From assembly GCF_008642295.1 (NCBI RefSeq), contig NZ_CP029190.1, positions 1,922,001 through 1,986,000 of the forward strand: a DNA stretch of 64,000 bases, given 5' to 3'. The notes under the pieces are model-generated. The model saw only the letters and a program-made list of their open reading frames with translations, was not told the DNA's origin and did no database searches. This document shows positions 24,022-31,526 of the stretch, piece after piece (the stretch's first letter is position 1; each line of letters opens with the position of its first letter). The DNA comes from Streptomyces venezuelae (GTDB lineage Bacteria; Actinomycetota; Actinomycetes; Streptomycetales; Streptomycetaceae). The position numbers were made by a program, and so were the translations under genes.

Positions 24022-25227
24022 TCAGGCCGAGCGGACCTCGAGCAGGGGGACCAGTTGCTCGGCCGGGGTCAGCGAGCCGTGCATGCCGGTCAGGGCCGAC
24101 TCGTTCGGCTCGTTGACCGAGGCGGTGATGGCGACATCGGCGTGGGCCGCGGCGACCACGTCTCCGATCCGCCCCAGGACCCGCTCGTCGCAGTCGCCGG
24201 GGGCACCGAACCAGCCCAGTTCCAGGGCCTCCTCGCGGCTCGCGACCCAGAAGCGGTCGCCCAGCACCTCACGCCAGACGGTGAGGACGTCGGCCTCCGC
24301 CCCGGGCACCGCGTAGACGTGCCGGGCCCGGCCCTCGCCGCCCAGCAGGGCGACTCCGGCGCCGAGTTCCCAGTCCTCGTCGAAGTCGATCCGGGAGTCT
24401 TCGTCGAAGGGGATGTCCACCATGCCGTGGTCGGCGGTGACGTACAGCGCGGTGCGCGGCGGCAGTTGTTCGGCGAGCCGCCGGACCAGCCGGTCCACGT
24501 GCATCAACTGCCCGCGCCAGGCATCGGAGTCCACCCCGTGCCGGTGGCCGGCGCCGTCGAGTTCGCTGTAGTACGTGTAGACGAGCGAGCGGTCTCCGGC
24601 GGCGAGCCGGTCCGCGGCCAGGTCCATCCGCTCCTCACCGGTCATCCGGCCGAGGAAGGTGCCGCCGCTGAGCGCGATCTTCGTCAGCGGGGTGGTCTGG
24701 AAGGCCGGGGAGGACACCTGGGCGGTGGCGATGCCGGCCGCGTCGGCGCGCTGGAAGACGGTCGGGTACGGCTGCCAGACCTGCGGAGAGGTCCAGGGCT
24801 GCCAGCGGAGCTGGTTCATCAGCTCGCCGGTGGCCGGGTTGCGCACGGCGTAGCCGGGCAGGCCGTGGCGGGCCGGGGGCAGGCCGGTGCCGACCGAGGC
24901 CAGGGAGGTGGCGGTGGTCGCCGGGAACCCGGAGGTTATCGGCCGGCCGGTGCCGCCGCGCGAGGTGGGGAGGAGCGAGGTGAGGTACGGCGCCTCGTCC
25001 GGGTGGGCCTTGATCTGCTCCCAGCCGAGCCCGTCGATCAGGAACACGCAGTTCCGGTCGGCCGGGGTGAGTTCGGTGAGGGTGGCGGAGAAGCCCGGCA
25101 CGCCCTGGCCTGCCACGAGGGTGGGCAGCAGGTCGGCGAGTGAGCCGGCGCCGTACTCGGGCACCGGGGCGCCGCCGAGGTCCAGCAGTTCCGGATCGTG
25201 CCAGTCCTGCGCGGGCGAGTACGTCAT
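24022..25227 (-). CDS. Alkaline-phosphatase-superfamily nucleotide pyrophosphatase/phosphodiesterase
   Basis: A 401-residue protein of the type I phosphodiesterase/nucleotide pyrophosphatase group. Metal and nucleophile motifs are CVFLIDGLGWEQIK (first metal Asp), SGFPATTATSLASVGTG (Thr nucleophile), YYSELDGAGHRHG (Asp/His metal ligands) and VTADHGMVDIP (DH metal pair). No signal peptide is visible, so it is probably cytoplasmic. Its ATG overlaps the stop of the DUF5998 gene as TGATG, so the two are translationally coupled. The physiological substrate is unknown. Confidence 0.92.
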   Translation of the reverse strand: MTYSPAQDWHDPELLDLGGAPVPEYGAGSLADLLPTLVAGQGVPGFSATLTELTPADRNCVFLIDGLGWEQIKAHPDEAPYLTSLLPTSRGGTGRPITSGFPATTATSLASVGTGLPPARHGLPGYAVRNPATGELMNQLRWQPWTSPQVWQPYPTVFQRADAAGIATAQVSSPAFQTTPLTKIALSGGTFLGRMTGEERMDLAADRLAAGDRSLVYTYYSELDGAGHRHGVDSDAWRGQLMHVDRLVRRLAEQLPPRTALYVTADHGMVDIPFDEDSRIDFDEDWELGAGVALLGGEGRARHVYAVPGAEADVLTVWREVLGDRFWVASREEALELGWFGAPGDCDERVLGRIGDVVAAAHADVAITASVNEPNESALTGMHGSLTPAEQLVPLLEVRSA

Positions 25228-25838
25228 CAGCGGGCGGATCCCGCCGATGCCGCAGCCGCGGTGGCCGCGGTGGCCTCGCTCAGCGCCTGGGCGAAGAGGA
25301 GGGTCTGGCGGACCGCCTCCGGGCCGTCGCCGGCCTCGCTGACCCGCAGGCTCAGGTCGTCGGCGGTGGAGTTTCCGGTGTAGCCGTGGTCGGAGTCGCA
25401 GTTCGGGTCGCCGCAGGCGGCGGGCTCCAGGTCGATCCGGGAGACGGCGCCCCAGCCGATGGTGAGGACGACCTCACGAGGCAGGGTGCCGGGCGTGTAC
25501 GACTCCGGGTTGGCGACCACGCGGCTGAGCACCACCGAGGAGATCCCGGCGAGCTTGACCGACTCGGTCGAGGTGGTCGCGTACGGGGACGGGGATCCGG
25601 CGTCGGCGGCCTGCTCGTCGGTGTGGCTGACGATGAACCGGTTGCCGGTCAGAACCAGCACGGTGACGTGCCGGCGCACCTCGTTGGAGTCGAAGGTGGT
25701 CTCCTGGTGGACCAGGTACGACGAGATCGGCTCGCCGCCCACCGCGGCCTCCACGGCCTCGGCCACGAGGGCCGGGTAGTAGCCGCTGCGCTCGATCGCC
25801 GCGCGCAGCCCCTGGGTCGTCGTACCGGATTTCGCCAT
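25227..25838 (-). CDS. DUF5998 family protein
   Basis: A 203-residue soluble protein of the actinobacterial DUF5998 family. It opens AKSGTTTQGLRAAIERSGYYP, and has a conserved VRRHVTVLVLTGNRFIVSHTDEQ stretch, a CGDPNCDSDHGY motif (two Cys plus His/Asp, possibly metal-binding) and an Ala-rich C-terminal helix. The function is unknown. It is first in a two-gene unit with the phosphodiesterase-like gene. Confidence 0.85.
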   Translation of the reverse strand: MAKSGTTTQGLRAAIERSGYYPALVAEAVEAAVGGEPISSYLVHQETTFDSNEVRRHVTVLVLTGNRFIVSHTDEQAADAGSPSPYATTSTESVKLAGISSVVLSRVVANPESYTPGTLPREVVLTIGWGAVSRIDLEPAACGDPNCDSDHGYTGNSTADDLSLRVSEAGDGPEAVRQTLLFAQALSEATAATAAAASAGSAR

Positions 25839-25901
25839 GAGGTCCATCCTAAGGCCCGTGGCGACTCCCCCGGCCTCGCCGTGCGCGGCCCGGTGGCCGG
25901 C

Positions 25902-28829
25902 TCAGTAGCTGGGGAGGGTGCGCGGCCCGAGGTCGGTACGGGCGGGCGGGTGGGCGATGCGGACGGAGGCGCTGAGGACGGAGAGGCCCTCGGTGGCGAC
26001 CACCACGGGTTCGAGGGTGACTCCGACCACTTCCGGGTGGTCGTCGACCAGCCGGGACAGCCGGAGCAGCAGGTCCTCCAGGGCGGGCGTGTCCACGGGG
26101 GTGCTGCCCCGCCAGCCGAACAGGAGGGGTGCGGTCCGGATGGAGCGGATGAGTTCGGCGGCGTCCCGGGCGGTGGCGGGGACGAGCCGGTGGGCGGTGT
26201 CGCCGAGCAGCTCGGAGGCGACCCCGGCGAGACCGAAGGAGAGGACCGCTCCGGCGGCGGGGTCGATCACGGAGCGGATGACGGTGTCCACCCCGCGCGG
26301 GACCATCGACTGGACGACGGGCTGGAGCTCGGCGGGCTTCCCGAGGGCCTCGGTCAGCTCCTCGTACGACCGGCGCAGTTCCGCCTCGGTGGTGAGGTCC
26401 AGTCGTACCCCGCCCAGGTCGGCGCGGTGGCGCAGGTGCGGGGCGGTGGTCTTGAGGGCCACCGGGTAGCCGAGCCGGCGGGCTCCTTCGGCGGCGGCGT
26501 CGGGGGTGGGTGCGGGGAGGGTGGGCAGCACGGTGATCCCGTAGCGGGCCAGCAGCTCGTGGGCGTCGGGGTCCGCCAGGGTGACGGTCTCGGTCGCGGC
26601 GACCGGGCGGAGCAGGCCGGCCAGCTGGGCGGCGGCGCCGGCCTCGTCGATGTCCTCGTACTCGGGCACGCTGCCGGCCTCGGCGTTGGCGCGGCGCCAG
26701 TCGGCGTACCGGACGGCCTGGGCGAGGGCCCGGACGGCCCGCTCGGCGGCGGGGTAGGCGGGGATCCGGGCGGGGCCGGCCGGATCGGCGGGCGCAGGGC
26801 GAGCCGGGTCCGCGGAGCCGGGCGCCGGCGAGTCCGGTGCCGATGGCGCTACGGCCCGGGCGGGGGCCGGCGCCGGCTTCGGGGACGGGGCCGGGTCCAG
26901 GGACGGGGCCGGGTTCGAGGACGGGGCGGGGTTCGGGGACGGGGCGGGGGACGGTCGGGGCCGGAGGCCGGGACCGCCGCTTCGCGCGGCGGACAGCGCA
27001 TCCGCCAGCTCCCCCAGTTCCACATGGACCACCAGGACGGGCTTGGCCGGCCCGGCCTCGACCGCCGCCCGCAGGGCCTCCGCCAGGTCGTCGGCGAGGC
27101 CGGGCTCCCCCACCGAGGGGATGGCGGTGACCACGACCGCATCGTTGGCCTCGTCCGCCAGCGCCCGGGCGAGAGCCTCGTGGAAATCGGCCGGGGTGGC
27201 CTCCGTGGTCAGGTCGAGCGGCGGATGCGGGCGCAGCCGCTCCCAGAGGCAGGCGTCGTACGTGAGGACTCCGAGCGACTCGGAGTTGCCGAGGATGCCG
27301 ACGCGCGGGCCGGCCGGCAGCGGCTGGGAGGCCAGCAGCAGGCCCGCGTCCACCAGTTCGGTGACCGTGTCCACGCGGATCACGCCGGCCTGCCGGAGCA
27401 GGGCCGAGACGGTGGCGTCGGGCAGCCGGGTGCCGGGCACCGCGTGTCCGGCGGGGGTGGCCCCGCTGTGCCGGCCGCCCTTTGCGACGACCACCGGCTT
27501 CACGGCGGAGGTGCGGCGTGCGAGCCGGGTGAACTTCCGCGGGTTGCCGAGGGTTTCGAGGTACAGCAGGGCCACGTCCGTATCGGGGTCCTCGTACCAG
27601 TACTGGAGGATGTCGTTGCCCGAGACGTCCGCCCGGTTGCCGGCCGAGACGAAGGAGGACAGGCCTTCGCCGCGCCGGAGCAGGCCGGAGAGCAGGGCGA
27701 TTCCGATGGCGCCGGACTGGGTGAACAGGCCGATCCGGCCGCGGGCGGGCGCGGGGGCGGGGGTGAGCGAGGCGTTCAGGCTCACCTCGGGCGAGGTGTT
27801 GATCACACCGTAGGCGTTGGGGCCGATGATCCGCATGCCGTACGACCGGGCCTGGCGCACCAGTTCGCGCTGCCGGCCCTGGCCTTCGGGGCCGCTCTCC
27901 CCGTAGCCGGCGGAGAGGACCACCAGGCCCTGGACCCCGTGTTCGCCGCAGGCGGCGACCGCCTCGGGGACCCGCTCGGCGGGGACCGCGACCACGGCGA
28001 GGTCGACCGGGGCGCCGATGCCGGCGAGGCTGCGGTAGGCGCGGACCCCTTCGAGGAGGTCGCCGGCTATGCCGGGGGCGAGCGCGTCGTTCACGGCGTA
28101 CAGATGGCCGCGGAAGCCGCTGTCGCGCAGGTTGCGGAGGGCGGCGGCGCCGACGCCGGCACCGGACCGGCTGACGCCGATCACCGCGACCGAGCCGGGG
28201 GCGAGCAGCCGCTGCACCGAGCGGGCTTCGGCCCGCTGTTCCCGGGCGCGCTGGACGGCGAGGGACTCCGCGGTGGGTTCGAGGTCGAGGGTGAGGTGGA
28301 CGGATCCGTCCTCGAAGCTGCGGCGCTGCTGGTAGCCGCCGTCCTTGAACACCTTGATCATCTTGGTGTTGGCGGGCAGCACCTCGGCGACGAAGCGGCG
28401 GATCCCGCGCTCGCGGGCCACCGCGCCGATGTGTTCGAGGAGGGCGGAGGCGACCCCGCGGCCCTGGTGCGCGTCCTGGACCAGGAAGGCGACCTCGGCC
28501 TGGTCGGCGGTGCCGGAGGCGGGGCGGCCGTCGGGGCCGATCCGGTCGTAGCGGACGGTGCCGATGAACTCCCCGCCGATGGTGGCGGCGAGGCCGACCC
28601 GGTCCACGTAGTCGTGGTGCGTGAAGCGGTGCACATCGCGGTCGGAGAGCCGGGGGTGGGGGGCGAAGAACCGGTAGTACTTCGACTCGTCCGAGACCTG
28701 TTCGTAGAAGCTGACCAGACGGCCGGCGTCCTCGGTGGTGATGGGCCTGATCCGGGCGGTGCCGCCGTCGCGCAGTACGACGTCCGCTTCCCAGTGGGCC
28801 GGGTACGAAGGATCCGACGCGGTGGTCAT
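25902..28829 (-). CDS. GNAT acetyltransferase fused to acyl-CoA-synthetase (NDP-forming)-like domains
   Basis: A 975-residue protein with an N-terminal GNAT domain (~15-185; VAFLVQDAHQGRGVASALLEH is the acetyl-CoA-binding motif A), a CoA-binding Rossmann domain (~200-310), succinyl-CoA-synthetase-like domains (~320-600; FTQSGAIGIALLSGL, GNRADVSGNDILQYW), a low-complexity PS..PA linker (~628-690) and an ATP-grasp domain (~745-960; YGITVLPTLPAPTP, GYPVALKTTAPHLRHR). This is the architecture of bacterial Pat-type protein lysine acetyltransferases, which regulate enzymes such as acetyl-CoA synthetase. The four-copy linker repeat is unusual. The gene is divergent from ptsH. Confidence 0.92.
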   Translation of the reverse strand: MTTASDPSYPAHWEADVVLRDGGTARIRPITTEDAGRLVSFYEQVSDESKYYRFFAPHPRLSDRDVHRFTHHDYVDRVGLAATIGGEFIGTVRYDRIGPDGRPASGTADQAEVAFLVQDAHQGRGVASALLEHIGAVARERGIRRFVAEVLPANTKMIKVFKDGGYQQRRSFEDGSVHLTLDLEPTAESLAVQRAREQRAEARSVQRLLAPGSVAVIGVSRSGAGVGAAALRNLRDSGFRGHLYAVNDALAPGIAGDLLEGVRAYRSLAGIGAPVDLAVVAVPAERVPEAVAACGEHGVQGLVVLSAGYGESGPEGQGRQRELVRQARSYGMRIIGPNAYGVINTSPEVSLNASLTPAPAPARGRIGLFTQSGAIGIALLSGLLRRGEGLSSFVSAGNRADVSGNDILQYWYEDPDTDVALLYLETLGNPRKFTRLARRTSAVKPVVVAKGGRHSGATPAGHAVPGTRLPDATVSALLRQAGVIRVDTVTELVDAGLLLASQPLPAGPRVGILGNSESLGVLTYDACLWERLRPHPPLDLTTEATPADFHEALARALADEANDAVVVTAIPSVGEPGLADDLAEALRAAVEAGPAKPVLVVHVELGELADALSAARSGGPGLRPRPSPAPSPNPAPSSNPAPSLDPAPSPKPAPAPARAVAPSAPDSPAPGSADPARPAPADPAGPARIPAYPAAERAVRALAQAVRYADWRRANAEAGSVPEYEDIDEAGAAAQLAGLLRPVAATETVTLADPDAHELLARYGITVLPTLPAPTPDAAAEGARRLGYPVALKTTAPHLRHRADLGGVRLDLTTEAELRRSYEELTEALGKPAELQPVVQSMVPRGVDTVIRSVIDPAAGAVLSFGLAGVASELLGDTAHRLVPATARDAAELIRSIRTAPLLFGWRGSTPVDTPALEDLLLRLSRLVDDHPEVVGVTLEPVVVATEGLSVLSASVRIAHPPARTDLGPRTLPSY
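26883..26954. repeat. Four 18-bp in-frame tandem repeats in the GNAT/ligase linker
   Basis: Four units of GGACGGGGCCGGGTTCGA-like sequence occupy 26883-26954. On the coding strand they encode six-residue units: PSPNPA, PSSNPA, PSLDPA and PSPKPA. The repeats lengthen a disordered linker and are a likely site of length variation between strains. Confidence 0.85.
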
Positions 28830-28974
28830 GGCCTGATCCTACGGCCCGAACGGGCCGCGAAGCGCTCGCGCGGCGCGTTAGGCGGGTAGGGGCAAACCGG
28901 TGCAAGCTGGGAAAACTCTAACGACGGAGGATCCGGGCCGAAGGTCGGTCGGAGCATTCGGGGCGCCGTGAGAG

Positions 28975-28990
28975 ACTGGTCTAGACAACC
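28975..28990. promoter_or_regulatory. DasR-type operator (dre) upstream of ptsH
   Basis: ACTGGTCTAGACAACC is 24 bp before the ptsH start and matches the DasR-responsive element (palindromic ACTGGTCTAGACCACT-like core TGGTCTAGACNA). DasR is the GntR regulator that represses N-acetylglucosamine uptake and pts genes and is released by glucosamine-6-phosphate. Presence before ptsH agrees with the known regulon in S. coelicolor. Confidence 0.85.
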
Positions 28991-29013
28991 GTAAGAACCT
29001 GAAGGGCATCACC

Positions 29014-29295
29014 ATGGCAGAGCGCCGCGTCAACGTCGGCTGGGCCGAGGGCCTGCACGCTCGTCCCGCCTCGATCTTCGTCCGTGCGGCGACCGCTTCC
29101 GGCGTCCCGGTGACCATCTCGAAGGTGGACGGCAACCCCGTCAACGCCGGTTCCATGCTCGCGGTGCTGGGCCTGGGCGCCCAGGGCGGCGAGGAGATCA
29201 TCCTCGCGTCGGAGGCCGAGGGCGCGGAGGCGGCGCTCGAGCGCCTGGCGAAGCTGGTCGCGGAGGGCCTCGAGGAGCTCCCCGAGACGGTCTGA
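29014..29295 (+). CDS. ptsH: HPr phosphocarrier of the PTS
   Basis: A 93-residue HPr, which passes phosphate from enzyme I to sugar-specific EIIA; in Streptomyces it serves GlcNAc and fructose uptake. The phosphorylated His is in GLHARPAS (His15 site, 16th residue region), and the helix-2 segment VNAGSMLAVLGLGAQGG contains the serine at the regulatory Ser46-like position. Length and sequence match Streptomyces HPr. Control by DasR is indicated by the operator just upstream. A strong stem-loop follows. Confidence 0.97.
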   Translation: MAERRVNVGWAEGLHARPASIFVRAATASGVPVTISKVDGNPVNAGSMLAVLGLGAQGGEEIILASEAEGAEAALERLAKLVAEGLEELPETV

Positions 29296-29331
29296 CCCCT
29301 CGGGTTCGTCCCGAATAGAGATTTCTGCGGC

Positions 29332-29367
29332 GGAGCCGCGGCCCCGGAGGACGGGGGCCGCGGCTCC
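29332..29367 (+). terminator. Terminator after ptsH
   Basis: GGAGCCGCGGCCCC and GGGGCCGCGGCTCC form a perfect 14-bp stem with an 8-nt loop, starting 36 bp past the ptsH stop. There is no T-tract, as is usual in Streptomyces. Confidence 0.75.
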
Positions 29368-29500
29368 CGTCGATTTCGCGGGGCCGATTATCCGGGACCG
29401 CGGAAAAACACCCCGCGATTACTTCCCCATTCCGGGCAGCAGTATATTTCCGTCCGGCTCGGCATCCGGCGCTATTCCGGTCCTTTGTATACGGCTTCTG

Positions 29501-30190
29501 TTAATGCCGGCCGCTCGACATGTTTACGGCAGGTTGCGAAGTCCTCACCGGCCCGGCGCCGGCCCGGTGCACCTTCATCCGGTGCGCCTCGCCGGCCCGC
29601 TCCGCATGCGCCGCGGTCAGCGCCCGCGCCCGTTCCGCGTCGCCGCGGGCCACCGCGTCCACGATCGCCCCGTGCTCCGCCCAGGACTCCGCCGGCTTGG
29701 CCGGCAGCTGCACCGCGTACATCCAGGCCACCTTGTGGCGCAGCTGGGTCAGCAGGGCGATCAGCCCGGGGCTGCCGGAGGCCTGGGCCAGGGTCTCGTG
29801 GAACCAGCCGCCCAGGGCCCGGAGATCCTCGCCCTGGCCCTGCCGGGCCCGTTCCCGGCCCAGCCGGACGAGACCGCGGAGCACCTTGAGGTGCGCGTCG
29901 GTGCGGCGCCGGGCCGCCCGCGCAGCCGCCAGCGGCTCCAGCAGCAGCCGGAGCTCCAGCAGGTCGGCCGCCTCCTGCTCGGTCGGCTCGGCCACGCAGG
30001 CGCCCGCGTGCCGCCGGGTGGTGACGAAGCCCTCGGACTCCAGCGTGCGCAGGGCCTCGCGCACCGGGACCCGGGAGACCCCGTACCGGCGGGCCAGCAG
30101 TTCCTCGGTGAGTCTGCTGCCGGGCTCGAAGACTCCGGTGACGATATCGTCGCGGATTGCCGTACACACCGCGTGCGCAGGAATACGCAA
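29501..30190 (-). CDS. GntR-family (FCD type) transcriptional regulator
   Basis: A 229-residue FadR-subfamily regulator. The winged helix (~5-70) reads AIRDDIVTGVFEPGSRLTEE ... RYGVSRVPVREALRTLESEG. The FCD ligand-binding domain (~80-215) is helical with a ...GGWFHETLAQASGS segment (metal/ligand His region) and a final AEHGAIVDAVARGDAERARA. The start is assigned to TTG at LRIPAHAV because GGAGG sits seven bases upstream. An ATG 18 codons further up has no clear ribosome binding site. The ligand is unknown. It is convergent with ptsH, so it need not regulate it. Confidence 0.88.
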   Translation of the reverse strand: MRIPAHAVCTAIRDDIVTGVFEPGSRLTEELLARRYGVSRVPVREALRTLESEGFVTTRRHAGACVAEPTEQEAADLLELRLLLEPLAAARAARRRTDAHLKVLRGLVRLGRERARQGQGEDLRALGGWFHETLAQASGSPGLIALLTQLRHKVAWMYAVQLPAKPAESWAEHGAIVDAVARGDAERARALTAAHAERAGEAHRMKVHRAGAGPVRTSQPAVNMSSGRH

Positions 30191-30275
30191 GACCGGACCT
30201 CCGCTTATTACCGACGCCGTTATCCCCACCCTATTGCAGCACACGATTATTTCCGAGTGGGGCCGGAAAGCAAAA

Positions 30276-30314
30276 GAAGAAGACCCCCGGCTCGATGAGC
30301 CGGGGGTCTTCTTC
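30276..30314 (-). terminator. Strong rho-independent terminator after the M23 peptidase gene
   Basis: A perfect 18-bp stem (GAAGAAGACCCCCGGCTC with its complement) and a 3-nt loop, followed on the minus strand by TTTTG, forms a classic intrinsic terminator 34 bp past the M23 gene stop. Confidence 0.93.
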
Positions 30315-30347
30315 GATGCTGCGGGTGCTACCGGGCGGGCTCCGGAA

Positions 30348-31148
30348 TCAGATGCTGACGCCGTGGCTGCGCAGGTAGGTGATCGGGTTGATGTCCGAGC
30401 CGTAGTCCGCGCCGGTCCGGGCCTCGAAGTGCAGGTGCGGGCCGCTGGAGTTGCCGGTGGACCCGGACAGGCCGATCTGCTGGCCCGGGGTGACCTGCTG
30501 CCCCGCGGTGACGCTCAGGGAGAGGAGGTGGCCGTACTGGGTGTAGGTGCCGTCGGCGTGCTTGATGACGACGTTGTTGCCGTACGCGCCGCCCCAGCCG
30601 GCCTCCACGACCGTGCCGAGACCCACCGAGCGGACCACGGTGCCGGAGTCCGCGTGGAAGTCGATGCCGGTGTGGCTGCCGGAGGACCACATGCCGCCGC
30701 CGGCCTTGTACTGGGTGGAGACGTACGAGTCACCGAGCGGAGAGACGAAGGTGTTCAGCCGCTTGCGCTCGGCCTCGCGCTCGGCGCGCTCCTTGGCCTC
30801 GCGCTCGGCCTTCGCCTTGGCCTCGGCCATGCGCTTCGCCTCGGCGGCCCGCTGCTGCGCCTCGGCCTCGGCCTGCGCCTTGGCGGCGGCGGCATCGGCG
30901 GCGTGCTGCTGGGCTGCGGCCTGGGTCTCGATGTCACCGGCCAGGTCGTCGGCGACCACGACGGCGTTGAGATTGCCGGTGTCGGTGCTCGCGTGATCGT
31001 TGTCCGCGGCGAAGGCCGGAGCGGCGAAGGAGCCGACGACACCGGTGGTGGCGAGGGCTGCGATCCCGGCAATGCCGGCGGTCTTCTTGCTCAGACGGCT
31101 GGAACCACGGTGCTTGCCGGAACCGGCGGCACGACTGCCGAACGCCAT
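30348..31148 (-). CDS. Secreted M23 family metallopeptidase (cell-wall endopeptidase)
   Basis: A 266-residue exported peptidoglycan hydrolase. It has a basic N-region and hydrophobic core (IAGIAALATTGVVGSFAAPAFA) with probable cleavage near residue 48, then an Ala/Glu/Lys coiled coil (~75-132), then an M23 (LytM) domain (~138-255). The zinc ligands are HTGIDFHAD (HxxxD) and HLHF (HxH). It probably cuts peptide cross-links during growth or germination. Expression is expected to be controlled by the c-di-AMP riboswitch in its leader, and it ends in an intrinsic terminator. Confidence 0.95.
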   Translation of the reverse strand: MAFGSRAAGSGKHRGSSRLSKKTAGIAGIAALATTGVVGSFAAPAFAADNDHASTDTGNLNAVVVADDLAGDIETQAAAQQHAADAAAAKAQAEAEAQQRAAEAKRMAEAKAKAEREAKERAEREAERKRLNTFVSPLGDSYVSTQYKAGGGMWSSGSHTGIDFHADSGTVVRSVGLGTVVEAGWGGAYGNNVVIKHADGTYTQYGHLLSLSVTAGQQVTPGQQIGLSGSTGNSSGPHLHFEARTGADYGSDINPITYLRSHGVSI

Positions 31149-31164
31149 GAAGGGGCTGGTCCTT

Positions 31165-31320
31165 TCCTTCCCTCTCGCCTACCGGGTTAGCTGACGGGTT
31201 CGGAGCAGGAAGGTCTCCTACGGCCCCCCTCTTTCGAGGCGGACCGATTCACCCCAGGGACTGATGTGGGTCCCCGGCTCCCCAGGCTCGCGCCTGACGG
31301 GGACTCGGCGATTGCTGCCC
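31165..31320 (-). ncRNA. c-di-AMP riboswitch (ydaO/yuaA family) in the leader of the M23 gene
   Basis: On the minus strand, between about 31320 and 31165, the leader contains ordered ydaO-motif landmarks: CGCCGAGTCC with GGGGAGCCGGGGACC near the 5' side, TGGGGTGAATC in the middle, and CCGTCAGCTAACCCGGTAGG followed by CGAGAGGGA at the 3' side. In Streptomyces this class precedes resuscitation-promoting-factor and cell-wall-hydrolase genes, where high c-di-AMP terminates transcription. Boundaries are approximate. Confidence 0.88.
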
Positions 31321-31472
31321 GGTGCCGCGGGTGCGGCAGTTACAGCTGACGGACAGCGGGACCGACGCTAGGCGGATCATCAGCCAATCGCCAAACAGAC
31401 GCGCCTTTTTGTTGCGTACGCCACACGGCATACGGGGAACCACCCACCTAACCGGACATTCGGCCAAGGAAA

Positions 31473-31503
31473 GGGGCCTTGGTGGATGAACCACCAAGGC
31501 CCC
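31473..31503 (-). terminator. Terminator after the M16 peptidase operon
   Basis: CCTTGGTGG-type arms form a perfect 13-bp stem (GGGGCCTTGGTGG with its complement) with a 5-nt loop, 24 bp past the stop of the second M16 gene and followed by a T-containing stretch on the minus strand. Confidence 0.85.
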
Positions 31504-31526
31504 GGCCTCCGGGCGCCGCCCGCAGG

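Noticed and set aside
25140..28889. 1249-residue plus-strand open frame
   Set aside because: It is antisense to the DUF5998 and GNAT/ligase genes, rich in Gly/Arg/Gln without domains, and arises from high GC third-position bias.
29501..30190. GntR regulator as DasR
   Set aside because: Its C-terminal domain is FCD-type, whereas DasR has a UTRA domain, so it is not the protein that binds the dre site before ptsH.
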